This document shows positions 8,441 through 14,844 of a stretch of DNA of 21,333 nt, piece by piece. Source of the stretch: GCA-2746235 sp049609225 (GTDB lineage Bacteria > Planctomycetota > UBA1135). Below the pieces are notes generated by a model. That model was not told the origin of the DNA. It searched no databases and saw nothing but the letters and a program-made list of their open reading frames with translations. Each line of letters starts with the position of its first letter. Position 1 is the stretch's first letter. The translations under genes and the position numbers were made by a program. The stretch lies in assembly GCA_049609225.1 (NCBI GenBank), contig JBMYYH010000047.1, positions 1 to 21,333 of the forward strand. Reading direction: 5' to 3'.

Positions 8441-8856
8441 AACGCAGGAGCCAAGCGGGCTTCTCGATGATCGAGTTGGTGATCGTGATCACGATCGCGG
8501 GCATCCTCATGACCTTCGCGGTGCCGAAGACTTCGGTCACGGTGGAGAACACGCAGGTCAACCAAGGCGTGGCTGGCATGCGCAGTATTTGGCTTGCGCA
8601 ACGTCGCTATCGCATGGAATACGGCGGATTCGCGCCGTCCCTGAAGGTTCTGGTTCAGGAAGGATTCGCGCAGAAGCAAATCCTCGAGATGGAAGATCCC
8701 TTCCGCTACAAAGTGCGCGCGACCTCGAATGGCAAACTCACCATTTCCGCGGAACGCAGCAGCGACAGTGGTTGGCGCGGCATCTTGACGCTGGATGAGA
8801 TGGGCGAAGTCGGTGGCTCCGTTAGGGACAGTGGAGGGCGTTCCGTTGCACCTTAA
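8437..8856 (+). CDS. Major pseudopilin, GspG-like
   Basis: A 139-residue type IV pilin-like protein starting at TTG, 7 nt after a strong ribosome binding site and overlapping the previous stop (TTGA). The short leader MKRRSQAG is followed by FSMIELVIVITIAG, the prepilin peptidase cleavage motif with Glu at +5, then the hydrophobic N-terminal helix. The globular part (about 35-130) is small, as in GspG. As the first of four pilin-like genes it is the best candidate for the main subunit of the pseudopilus. C-terminal calcium-site residues typical of GspG are not obvious to the eye, so another minor pilin class cannot be excluded. Confidence 0.82.
   Translation: MKRRSQAGFSMIELVIVITIAGILMTFAVPKTSVTVENTQVNQGVAGMRSIWLAQRRYRMEYGGFAPSLKVLVQEGFAQKQILEMEDPFRYKVRATSNGKLTISAERSSDSGWRGILTLDEMGEVGGSVRDSGGRSVAP
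8833..8838 (+). promoter_or_regulatory. Ribosome binding site fixing a second TTG start
   Basis: GGAGGG inside the end of the GspG-like gene lies 7 nt before the in-frame TTG at 8846. This supports the TTG over the upstream in-frame GTG at 8831 and ATG at 8795, which have no such box and would give an over-long prepilin leader. Confidence 0.55.
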
Positions 8857-9286
8857 TCAGCGCAGCCTCCAACGTCGGCACAGGAATGCCGGCTTCACCA
8901 TGATCGAACTGATGTGCGCGATCGTGGTCTTGAACCTTCTCGTGGCCGGACTCGTCACGCTTTTCCAGGGACAGAACCACATGGTGAACAGTCTCGAAGA
9001 ATGGTGCGAAGGAGAACCCGTGCTCTACATCGCGCAGGACAGCGACCCACTCGCACGCAGCCTCGGAATCCCCGCGACCTTGTCGAAGGATGCGGTGCAG
9101 GCCCAGCCCTTGCCGCAAGGATTCACGGGCGGATCGGATTATGAAGTTTCGGTCCTCGAAGTGAAGCGTCGCTTCGGCAAGTCGGAAGCCTCTGCCCTGT
9201 TCAAGCAAGAGGAAGTGGAGGAAGAAGACGGAGACGAGGACGACGCCCGCAAATCCCGCGACAAGAAGGGGAGGGGGCGTCGATGA
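8846..9286 (+). CDS. Minor pseudopilin, GspI/PilV-like, with charged tail
   Basis: A 146-residue pilin-like protein. The leader of about 15 residues ends in NAG and is followed by FTMIELMCAIVVLNLLVAG, a clean prepilin peptidase site with Glu at +5 and a hydrophobic helix of the PilV/GspI style. The globular domain is short (about 45-115). The last 30 residues are an extreme charged segment: a run of Glu/Asp (EEVEEEDGDEDD) followed by Lys/Arg. The chosen TTG overlaps the preceding gene by 11 bp; if the ATG at 8795 were used the leader would be 17 residues longer. The gene ends in a 4-bp ATGA overlap with the next. Confidence 0.75.
   Translation: MHLNQRSLQRRHRNAGFTMIELMCAIVVLNLLVAGLVTLFQGQNHMVNSLEEWCEGEPVLYIAQDSDPLARSLGIPATLSKDAVQAQPLPQGFTGGSDYEVSVLEVKRRFGKSEASALFKQEEVEEEDGDEDDARKSRDKKGRGRR
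9266..9277 (+). promoter_or_regulatory. Strong ribosome binding site of the GspJ-like gene
   Basis: AAGGGGAGGGGG ends 5 nt before the ATG at 9283. The same bases encode the basic C-terminal tail of the preceding pseudopilin, so tail coding and translation initiation overlap here. Confidence 0.55.
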
Positions 9287-9768
9287 AGTCCAGTCGCAGT
9301 GGTCACACCTTGGTCGAGATGACGGTGGTCGTCACGTTGTTGGCAGCGGTGATGTCGATGGTGGCACGCGCACAACGCCCGTTCTCGGAGATGATCCTGG
9401 AACTACAAGACCGCGCGACGACGTCGAGCGAACTGCATCTTGCTGCAGACTATCTCGCGACGGATCTTGGCGGTGCGGAACGCGTCGAGCGTATCCGTGT
9501 GGATCGAATCCGAATCATTCGCGAAGCCGCACGCGCACAGACCGAAGGCCTCGGTGAAGGTGTCGCGGATCCAGGCATCCTCTATCGCCTGGTCGATGGT
9601 CAGTTGGTGCGCGAAGACAAGATCGATGGCGAGAAGTTCGTCGTCGCGACGGGACTGACTGGATTCGAGGTTGCGCCACAACGTCGGGGCGAACTGCGCA
9701 TGCAACTGTCCGACGGCATCGCCGAGAACGATCAACACGCCATCACTCTGGTCTGGAAGGTGCGATGA
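9283..9768 (+). CDS. Minor pseudopilin, GspJ/PilW-like
   Basis: A 161-residue pilin-like protein. The leader MKSSRSG is followed by HTLVEMTVVVTLLAAVMS, so cleavage after Gly7 leaves Glu at +5 but an unusual His at +1 in place of Phe or Met. The remaining domain is beta-rich and ends in the pattern AITLVWKV, typical of GspJ/PilW C-termini, where a long beta strand closes the protein. Minor pseudopilins of this class form the priming tip complex with the GspI- and GspK-like proteins encoded next to it. Both ends overlap its neighbours as ATGA. Confidence 0.75.
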   Translation: MKSSRSGHTLVEMTVVVTLLAAVMSMVARAQRPFSEMILELQDRATTSSELHLAADYLATDLGGAERVERIRVDRIRIIREAARAQTEGLGEGVADPGILYRLVDGQLVREDKIDGEKFVVATGLTGFEVAPQRRGELRMQLSDGIAENDQHAITLVWKVR

Positions 9769-10142
9769 AGATTCTCTCCAAGGACCAACGTCGCGGTTCC
9801 GCTCTCGTCCTCGTGATGATGATGAGCGTGTTCACGATGGGGCTGTGGGCGGTGTCCTTCCGCATCACCCGCGACGCCATCGACACCGAAGGCTTTCACA
9901 ATGAACGTACGCGTTATGAGCAACGCGTCGTGAAGGGTTTGGCCTGGGCTGGCGAGATGCTCAAGGATGGGCAGCCGCACAGCAGTCGCTATTCCTTCCT
10001 TTACGCCGGACGGGATGCCGTCGGCAATTTCCACACGCGCGTGGAGATCCGCACGAAGGGAGATGGGGAATTTGCTGTCACGGCAAGGCCCGCCAAGACG
10101 AATGAGATCCGCAGGCTTCCTAAAAACCCAACCGGGTTTTGA
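9765..10142 (+). CDS. Short GspK/PilX-like minor pseudopilin
   Basis: A 125-residue protein starting with a basic leader and RRGSALVLVMMMSVFTMG. Cleavage after Gly11 would leave SALVL, that is, no Glu at +5. The missing Glu5 is the hallmark of GspK and PilX tip subunits. The helix continues into an amphipathic stretch (about 30-65), then a small domain. GspK is usually about 300 residues, so the large alpha domain is absent; PilX-like proteins are nearer in size. A GGAAGG box (9755-9760) precedes the ATG by 4 nt. It is the last gene of the operon, and a hairpin overlaps its stop codon. Confidence 0.68.
   Translation: MKILSKDQRRGSALVLVMMMSVFTMGLWAVSFRITRDAIDTEGFHNERTRYEQRVVKGLAWAGEMLKDGQPHSSRYSFLYAGRDAVGNFHTRVEIRTKGDGEFAVTARPAKTNEIRRLPKNPTGF
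10123..10140 (+). terminator. Possible intrinsic terminator at the end of the secretion operon
   Basis: AAAACCC (10123-10129) pairs with GGGTTTT (10134-10140) around a 4-nt loop. The stem is A-T rich with only three G-C pairs, and its T-run forms part of the stem and overlaps the TGA stop. It is placed correctly for operon termination but is weak, so partial read-through into the acyltransferase genes is possible. Confidence 0.4.
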
Positions 10143-10189
10143 CCTAGAGGCCTGTAGGATGCGGTGGGAACACCCGCCCACGACTCGTT

Positions 10190-11038
10190 TTGGCCACTCC
10201 CACCTCTGCCTTCGCCTCCCTGTCGCGTGACCCGGCGCCAGCGCTCACACGCGGCCCGATCCCGGATTTCGAGAGCCGGTCCGGCACTTATCTGGTGCGT
10301 TTCGCCCAATGCGAGCAGGATCTGGATGCGATTTGCCGTCTTCGTTTCGAGGTCTTCAATCTCGAGTTGGGGGAAGGGCTGGATGCGGCCCATGTCGCTG
10401 GTGAGGATCGTGATCCCTACGATGCCCAGTGCCAGCATCTGATGGTGGAGTTCTTCCCGGAAGAGGGTGGTATAGACGCGGCGCCCATCGTGGTGGGTAC
10501 TTATCGCCTGCAGACCGCGGCCAGTGCCGAGAGCGGCGTGGGCTTCTACAGCGCCAGCGAATTCGATCTCAGTGGCCTGCCACAGAGCATGCTGGAGGAT
10601 GCGATCGAACTTGGACGCGCCTGCGTGCGTAAGGAACATCGCAATCGCCGCAGCCTGTTTCTGCTTTGGAAAGGCCTGGCCGCCTATGTGTTGTGGCACC
10701 GCAAGCGGTACTTCTTTGGCTGCAATAGTCTCACGACCGAATCGGAGCTCGAAGGCTGGCGCATGATGCGTTACCTCACCGAGCACGGCCATGTGCATCC
10801 CAAGTTCCTGGCCGATCCGCAGCCCGGATATGAGTGCGGTTCGCCGGCGCCGGCCGCACCCGAGGATGAAATGCCTCTGGAGATCCCACCGCTGTTCGGA
10901 ATCTACCTGCGCTATGGCGCTAAGGTATGCGGACCGCCGGCCCACGACTCGCTGTTCCACACCATTGATTTCCTCACTGTGGTGGACCTCGATGAAATGG
11001 ACGAGCGGACCTTCCAGAACTTCGCGTCCGACCGATGA
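10190..11038 (+). CDS. olsB: OlsB-like GNAT-family N-acyltransferase
   Basis: A 282-residue protein of the acetyltransferase_5 (OlsB/hemolysin-like) branch of the GNAT fold. Visible family features are LRFEVFNLELGEG (about 51-63), the VVGTYRL strand (101-107), GFYSASEFDLSGL (118-130), and ELGRACVRKEHRNRRSLFLLWKG split over 140-162. OlsB transfers a 3-hydroxyacyl group from acyl carrier protein to the alpha-amine of ornithine, making lyso-ornithine lipid. A PlsC-type acyltransferase gene overlaps by 4 nt (ATGA), which is the OlsB-OlsA arrangement. The acceptor amino acid cannot be read from the sequence; glycine or other N-acyl amino acids are possible. The start is a TTG at 10190 without a ribosome binding site and is the only usual start codon after the upstream in-frame stop at 10145. 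Confidence 0.72.
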   Translation: MATPTSAFASLSRDPAPALTRGPIPDFESRSGTYLVRFAQCEQDLDAICRLRFEVFNLELGEGLDAAHVAGEDRDPYDAQCQHLMVEFFPEEGGIDAAPIVVGTYRLQTAASAESGVGFYSASEFDLSGLPQSMLEDAIELGRACVRKEHRNRRSLFLLWKGLAAYVLWHRKRYFFGCNSLTTESELEGWRMMRYLTEHGHVHPKFLADPQPGYECGSPAPAAPEDEMPLEIPPLFGIYLRYGAKVCGPPAHDSLFHTIDFLTVVDLDEMDERTFQNFASDR

Positions 11039-11850
11039 TCGCCTTCCTGGGGCACCTCCGTGCCCTCCTCCGCCTGCTGCTGCTTGCGCCCATCCTGCTG
11101 ATTCTGATCATCAGCTGGATTCTGCCGTTGCTCCTGGCCCTGTTCTCGAAACGTGGCGCCTCGCATTTGCGCGTGCGCTTGATGGGCATGTGGGCCCGAG
11201 CTTCCTTAGCAGTGATGGGGGTGCGCGTGCGTTCGGAAGGCACACCCCCCAAGGTGCCGTTCTTCTTGGTGTCGAACCATCTGACTTACCTCGACATCCT
11301 GGTGTTGTGGAGTCGCATCGATACCTACTTCCTGGCGAAGTCCGAGTTGGGCGGTTGGCCAGTGCTTGGCCCCCTCATTCGCGCAGCGGGAACCATGTTC
11401 ATCAACCGCAAGTCACGCGCCGATGTGTTGCCGGCCATTGAACGCGTGAAGTCGCGCTTGGCACTCGGCAACGGAGTGGTGTTCTTTCCCGAAGGAACCA
11501 GCAGTAGCGGTGGCGACGTCCTGCCGTTCAAGTCGAGCCTGTTCCAAGTTGCTTTGCATACCGGCTTGCCGGTGCACGTCGCGTGCCTGAAATATCAGAG
11601 CCGTGATCCGAACAGCATCACCGAACTGGAAGTGTGTTGGTGGGGAGAGATGACCTTCGGCGATCATTTCTATCGCATGCTCACGCGTCGGGGGATCGAT
11701 GCGCGCATCCGCTTCCTGGAGGAACCGGTGCAAGCCGATTGCCGCAAGGAGTTGGCCAACGCCGCGCGGGAACGTCTGCTGGAGGCCTTCGAGCCGATGC
11801 ATAATTGGACCCACGTGAAGCCGGAAGAAGACTCGGGCATTCCGGATTAG
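11035..11850 (+). CDS. olsA: OlsA/PlsC-like 1-acyl O-acyltransferase
   Basis: A 271-residue membrane-associated acyltransferase of the PlsC/LPLAT family. It has an N-terminal hydrophobic hairpin region (about 8-36), the catalytic HX4D motif in NHLTYLD (His82, Asp87), the acceptor-binding FPEGTSS (151-157) and a conserved GLPV-type strand (177-180). Enzymes of this family add a fatty acid to a hydroxyl. Directly after an OlsB-like gene, the best prediction is esterification of the 3-hydroxyl of N-acylated ornithine to form mature ornithine lipid. A generic lysophosphatidate acyltransferase remains possible, since the two are not separable by motif. The start overlaps the upstream stop as ATGATC and the next gene follows after 5 nt. 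Confidence 0.75.
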   Translation: MIAFLGHLRALLRLLLLAPILLILIISWILPLLLALFSKRGASHLRVRLMGMWARASLAVMGVRVRSEGTPPKVPFFLVSNHLTYLDILVLWSRIDTYFLAKSELGGWPVLGPLIRAAGTMFINRKSRADVLPAIERVKSRLALGNGVVFFPEGTSSSGGDVLPFKSSLFQVALHTGLPVHVACLKYQSRDPNSITELEVCWWGEMTFGDHFYRMLTRRGIDARIRFLEEPVQADCRKELANAARERLLEAFEPMHNWTHVKPEEDSGIPD

Positions 11851-11855
11851 CGCAG

Positions 11856-14444
11856 ATGTCGAAACGTCGCCGGTTGCTCTACCTGTATTTGGCGCTCCTG
11901 GTGGCGTCGAACCTGACACGATTTCTGGTCGACAGTACTCCGCCGCTGGAGCGCGGGGATCAGGTCGCGCGGTTGCAGGTGGTGGACGACTATGAGCGCG
12001 GGAAGGAAGAGGTGTGTTTGGTGTTCCGCAGGCACACGCCTTTGCCGCCGCCGACCTTGGAGGACGTCCTCAACATCGAGGACTATCCCACCGTGGTGTT
12101 GTTGCATGGCAGCCCAGGCAACCTGCAGGACTTTCGTGGCTTCATGGAACAGCTGCCGGATCGCTTCCAGGTGTTGGTGCCGGACCTTCCAGGCTTCGGA
12201 AAATCGCGCGCGCGTCTTCCGGACTACAGCCCCGGCGCTCATGCGGAGTACCTGGTGCAACTGCTCGACGCGCAGGCATTGCAGAGCGTGCATCTGGTCG
12301 GGTTCAGCATGGGTAGTGCCGTGGCATTGGAATTCGCCCATCGTTATCCCGAGCGCGTGGATTCGCTGATCTTCGCCGGCGGGATTGGCGTCGAGGAGTT
12401 GGAGCTGTTCGGGGATCATGCCTTGAACCACAGTGTGCATGCAGTGCAGGCTGGATTGCTGCAGGCAGCGGAGTGGTTGCTACCGCACTTTGGCATGTTG
12501 GAACGCCAGCCTCTGAATGTGGCTTATGCGCGAAATTTTTTCGACTCCGATCAGCGTCCGTATCGGCGTTGGTTGAAGGAGCTGGAAGCGCCGATGTTGA
12601 TCCTGCATGGCACCGAGGATTTCCTCGTTCCGGTTGAGGCGGGACGGGAGCATCATCGCCTGGTTCCACAAAGCGAGTTGATCGAATACGACGACAGTCA
12701 TTTCCTCCTGTGGTCGCGCCCGGAGGTAATCGCTGCGGATGTCGCGGAGTTCGTCGATTCGGTGGGTGCGGAAGAAGCGGTCACGCGCACCGATGCGGAA
12801 GATGCGCGAGTAGCGGCGTCGGCGGAGGACTTTGATCCTGCCGTCATCCCGCCCTTCGCTGGACCGGCATTGTTGTTCGCGATGTTGATGTTGGCTCTCG
12901 CGACCTTGGTCTCGGAAGACCTCACTTGCATCGCCACAGGCCTACTTGTCGCGCAAGGACGCATCAGCCTCATCGCAGGAAGCACAGCCTGTTTCGCGGG
13001 CATCCTGATCGGCGACGTCCTCCTATTCCTCGCCGGCCGCGCGCTCGGTCGCGGTGCTGTCCGACGGATTCCCCTGCGCTGGCTCCTCACTCCCGCCGCC
13101 GTCGACCGCGCCTCCGCCTGGTTCCGACGTCGTGGCGCTTGGGTCATCTTCGCTTCCCGCTTCATGCCCGGCTTGCGCCTTCCGACGTACTTCGCTGCCG
13201 GCGTCTTGAAGACTCGCTTCCTTTGGTTCCTGCTGTACTTCAGCCTTGCCGGTCTACTCTGGACGCCCACCCTCGTGTGGATTTCCAGTCGCCTCGGCAT
13301 CGGCGCCGAAACATTGCTCGCGCGTTTCCAAGATCATGCAGTGTGGGTCCTACTCGGCATCCTGCTCCTGGTCTTCGTGATGCTGAAGTTGGTGGTGCCC
13401 TTGTTCAGCTTCCGCGGCCGCCGCTCCCTTGTTGGTTCCTTCCGACGCAAACGGCATTGGGAATACTGGCCGCGTTGGCGCCTCTACCTTCCCATCCTTC
13501 CCGCCATCTTGAGTGCAGCGTGGAAGTACCGCAGTCTGCGTTTGGTCACTGCCGTGAACCCCGCCATGGAAGGCGGTGGATTGGTCGGCGAATCCAAGAG
13601 CGCCGTGTTCCGACGTCTTGCCGGCGACCACGTGCCTCCTTGTGGTTTTCTCGCTGCCGACCGCACTTTGGAAGAACGCATTGGCGAACTCGTCGCTTGG
13701 ATGCGCGAAGACGCGGTGCATTTCCCCGTCATCCTCAAGCCGGATGCGGGCGAGCGCGGTTTCGGTGTGCGCAAGATCGACAACCTGGAAGAAGCACGCA
13801 CTTGGCTTCAGGAATACCCGCGGGAAGCGATCGCGCAACCCTTCGTGGAAGGCTTGGAGTTTGGCATCTCTTATCTGCAACTGCCCGGACAGGTGCAAGG
13901 CCGCATCACTTCCATCGCAGCGAAGATCCCGCCTTCGGTGACCGGTGATGGCAAGCACACCCTCGAACGCCTCATCTTGAATCACCCGCGCCATGTCGCC
14001 ATGGCCGACATCCTGCTCGGCAGTGAAGCGGAGCATCTCTATGAGATTCCTGCGGCAGGGGAAGAGGTGGCGTTGCACACCCTCGGCACGCATGCCTTGG
14101 GCGCGGAGTTCGTCGACCGCAACGATCTGCTGACGCCGGCACTGGAGGCGGCAATCCGTGAGATCAGTTCCCGCCTGCCCGGTTTCCACATGGGGCGCTA
14201 CGATTTGCGCGTGCCGTCGATTGAAGATTTGCAGGCAGGGGAGAACCTCAGCATCTTGGAGCTCAACGGCCTCACCGGCGAACCCGCGCATCTTTACGAT
14301 CGCAAGCATTCGGTTCGCGTCGCACGTGCGACCCTGCGCACCCTATGGCGCGATGCCTTCGATATCGCCGCCGCCAACCGCGCTGCCGGAGCCAAGATGA
14401 GCCGTTGGAGCGAACTGTGGCGTCTCTACCGCAGCAGCCGTTAA
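11856..14444 (+). CDS. Alpha/beta hydrolase - DedA - ATP-grasp fusion protein
   Basis: An 862-residue triple fusion in one uninterrupted frame. Residues 7-25 form a membrane anchor. Residues about 75-305 are an alpha/beta hydrolase with oxyanion loop HGSPGN (84-89), nucleophile elbow GFSMG (Ser151), acid Asp255 in HGTEDF and His282 in DDSHF, so the triad looks intact. Residues about 335-515 are a DedA/SNARE-associated (VTT) polytopic domain with the signature RFMPGLRLPTYFAAG (435-449). Residues about 560-835 are an ATP-grasp domain with VILKPDAGERGFGV (625-638), QPFVEGLEFG (661-670), TGDGKHTLERLI (696-707), GRYDLRV (780-786) and the metal-binding LELNG (801-805), closest in look to D-Ala-D-Ala-ligase or CphA/GshF-type ligases. 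It lies 5 nt after the OlsA-like gene, suggesting modification, turnover or transbilayer movement of an aminolipid. The exact substrate is unknown. An ATG at 11805 would add 17 residues and overlap olsA, and is not preferred. Confidence 0.85.
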   Translation: MSKRRRLLYLYLALLVASNLTRFLVDSTPPLERGDQVARLQVVDDYERGKEEVCLVFRRHTPLPPPTLEDVLNIEDYPTVVLLHGSPGNLQDFRGFMEQLPDRFQVLVPDLPGFGKSRARLPDYSPGAHAEYLVQLLDAQALQSVHLVGFSMGSAVALEFAHRYPERVDSLIFAGGIGVEELELFGDHALNHSVHAVQAGLLQAAEWLLPHFGMLERQPLNVAYARNFFDSDQRPYRRWLKELEAPMLILHGTEDFLVPVEAGREHHRLVPQSELIEYDDSHFLLWSRPEVIAADVAEFVDSVGAEEAVTRTDAEDARVAASAEDFDPAVIPPFAGPALLFAMLMLALATLVSEDLTCIATGLLVAQGRISLIAGSTACFAGILIGDVLLFLAGRALGRGAVRRIPLRWLLTPAAVDRASAWFRRRGAWVIFASRFMPGLRLPTYFAAGVLKTRFLWFLLYFSLAGLLWTPTLVWISSRLGIGAETLLARFQDHAVWVLLGILLLVFVMLKLVVPLFSFRGRRSLVGSFRRKRHWEYWPRWRLYLPILPAILSAAWKYRSLRLVTAVNPAMEGGGLVGESKSAVFRRLAGDHVPPCGFLAADRTLEERIGELVAWMREDAVHFPVILKPDAGERGFGVRKIDNLEEARTWLQEYPREAIAQPFVEGLEFGISYLQLPGQVQGRITSIAAKIPPSVTGDGKHTLERLILNHPRHVAMADILLGSEAEHLYEIPAAGEEVALHTLGTHALGAEFVDRNDLLTPALEAAIREISSRLPGFHMGRYDLRVPSIEDLQAGENLSILELNGLTGEPAHLYDRKHSVRVARATLRTLWRDAFDIAAANRAAGAKMSRWSELWRLYRSSR

Positions 14445-14454
14445 GCCGGGCGGC

Positions 14455-14460
14455 TATCCT
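14455..14460 (+). promoter_or_regulatory. -10 element of the ArsC-like gene (near-leaderless start)
   Basis: TATCCT ends 7 nt before the ATG at 14468. With standard spacing the transcript would begin at about 14467, that is, at the start codon. No ribosome binding site is present in the 20 nt before the ATG. No convincing -35 box was seen. Confidence 0.45.
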
Positions 14461-14467
14461 GTCGCGC

Positions 14468-14815
14468 ATGTCCGTTACCGTCTGGTTCAATCCCGCCTGC
14501 TCCAAGTGCCGCGCCGTGAAGTCCTTGCTGGAAGAGCGTGGCATCGAAGCGCACTATCGCCTTTACTTGGAAGAGGCGCCGACCGTGGCAGAATTGCAGG
14601 ACCTCATCACTAAGCTCGATGATCCCGAAGCCGCACAATTGTTGCGCGGCAAGGAAGCGGAGTACGTCGCGCGGGATCTCGACAACGCCACTGCCGAAGC
14701 GCGCATCGCTGCAGCAGTCGAAGTACCGAAGCTGATCAACCGCCCCATCGTGGTGAACGGGGATCGCGCCATCGTCGCGCGTCCGGCGGATTTGGCGGCA
14801 AAGGTTTTGGATTGA
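14468..14815 (+). CDS. ArsC/Spx-like thioredoxin-fold protein
   Basis: A 115-residue protein of the glutaredoxin-dependent arsenate reductase (ArsC) family. The N-terminal strand leads to FNPACSKCRAVK, placing Cys11 where ArsC has its catalytic cysteine, with a second cysteine at 14 (CxxC). The segment INRPIVVNGDRAIVARP (about 90-106) matches the conserved ArsC stretch with two arginines that bind the oxyanion. Length is normal for the family. No arsenic transport or regulatory gene is nearby, so it may be a housekeeping thiol reductase rather than a resistance determinant. It has its own promoter-like box 23 nt after the end of the fusion gene. Confidence 0.8.
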   Translation: MSVTVWFNPACSKCRAVKSLLEERGIEAHYRLYLEEAPTVAELQDLITKLDDPEAAQLLRGKEAEYVARDLDNATAEARIAAAVEVPKLINRPIVVNGDRAIVARPADLAAKVLD

Positions 14816-14838
14816 ATCTGCATCGCGGGGGTTAAACT
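14812..14838 (+). promoter_or_regulatory. Promoter of the metallopeptidase-like lipoprotein gene (leaderless)
   Basis: TAAACT (14833-14838) ends exactly 6 nt before the ATG at 14845, so a transcript starting 7 nt after the box would begin at the A of the ATG. A possible -35, TTGAAT (14812-14817), overlaps the end of the ArsC-like gene with a rather short 15-nt spacer. No ribosome binding site is present. Confidence 0.5.
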
Positions 14839-14844
14839 TCGCGG

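Noticed and set aside
10139..10160. TTGACC (10139-10144) and TAGGAT (10155-10160) as a promoter for olsB
   Set aside because: The spacer is only 10 nt, far from 16-18, so the two boxes cannot work together; how olsB is started remains open, possibly by read-through.
10001..10960. Open frame of 319 codons on the minus strand over the GspK-like and olsB genes
   Set aside because: It spans two plus-strand genes and their junction without any family signature.
13350..14309. Open frame of 319 codons on the minus strand opposite the ATP-grasp domain
   Set aside because: ATP-grasp motifs are clear on the plus strand; the reverse translation is featureless.
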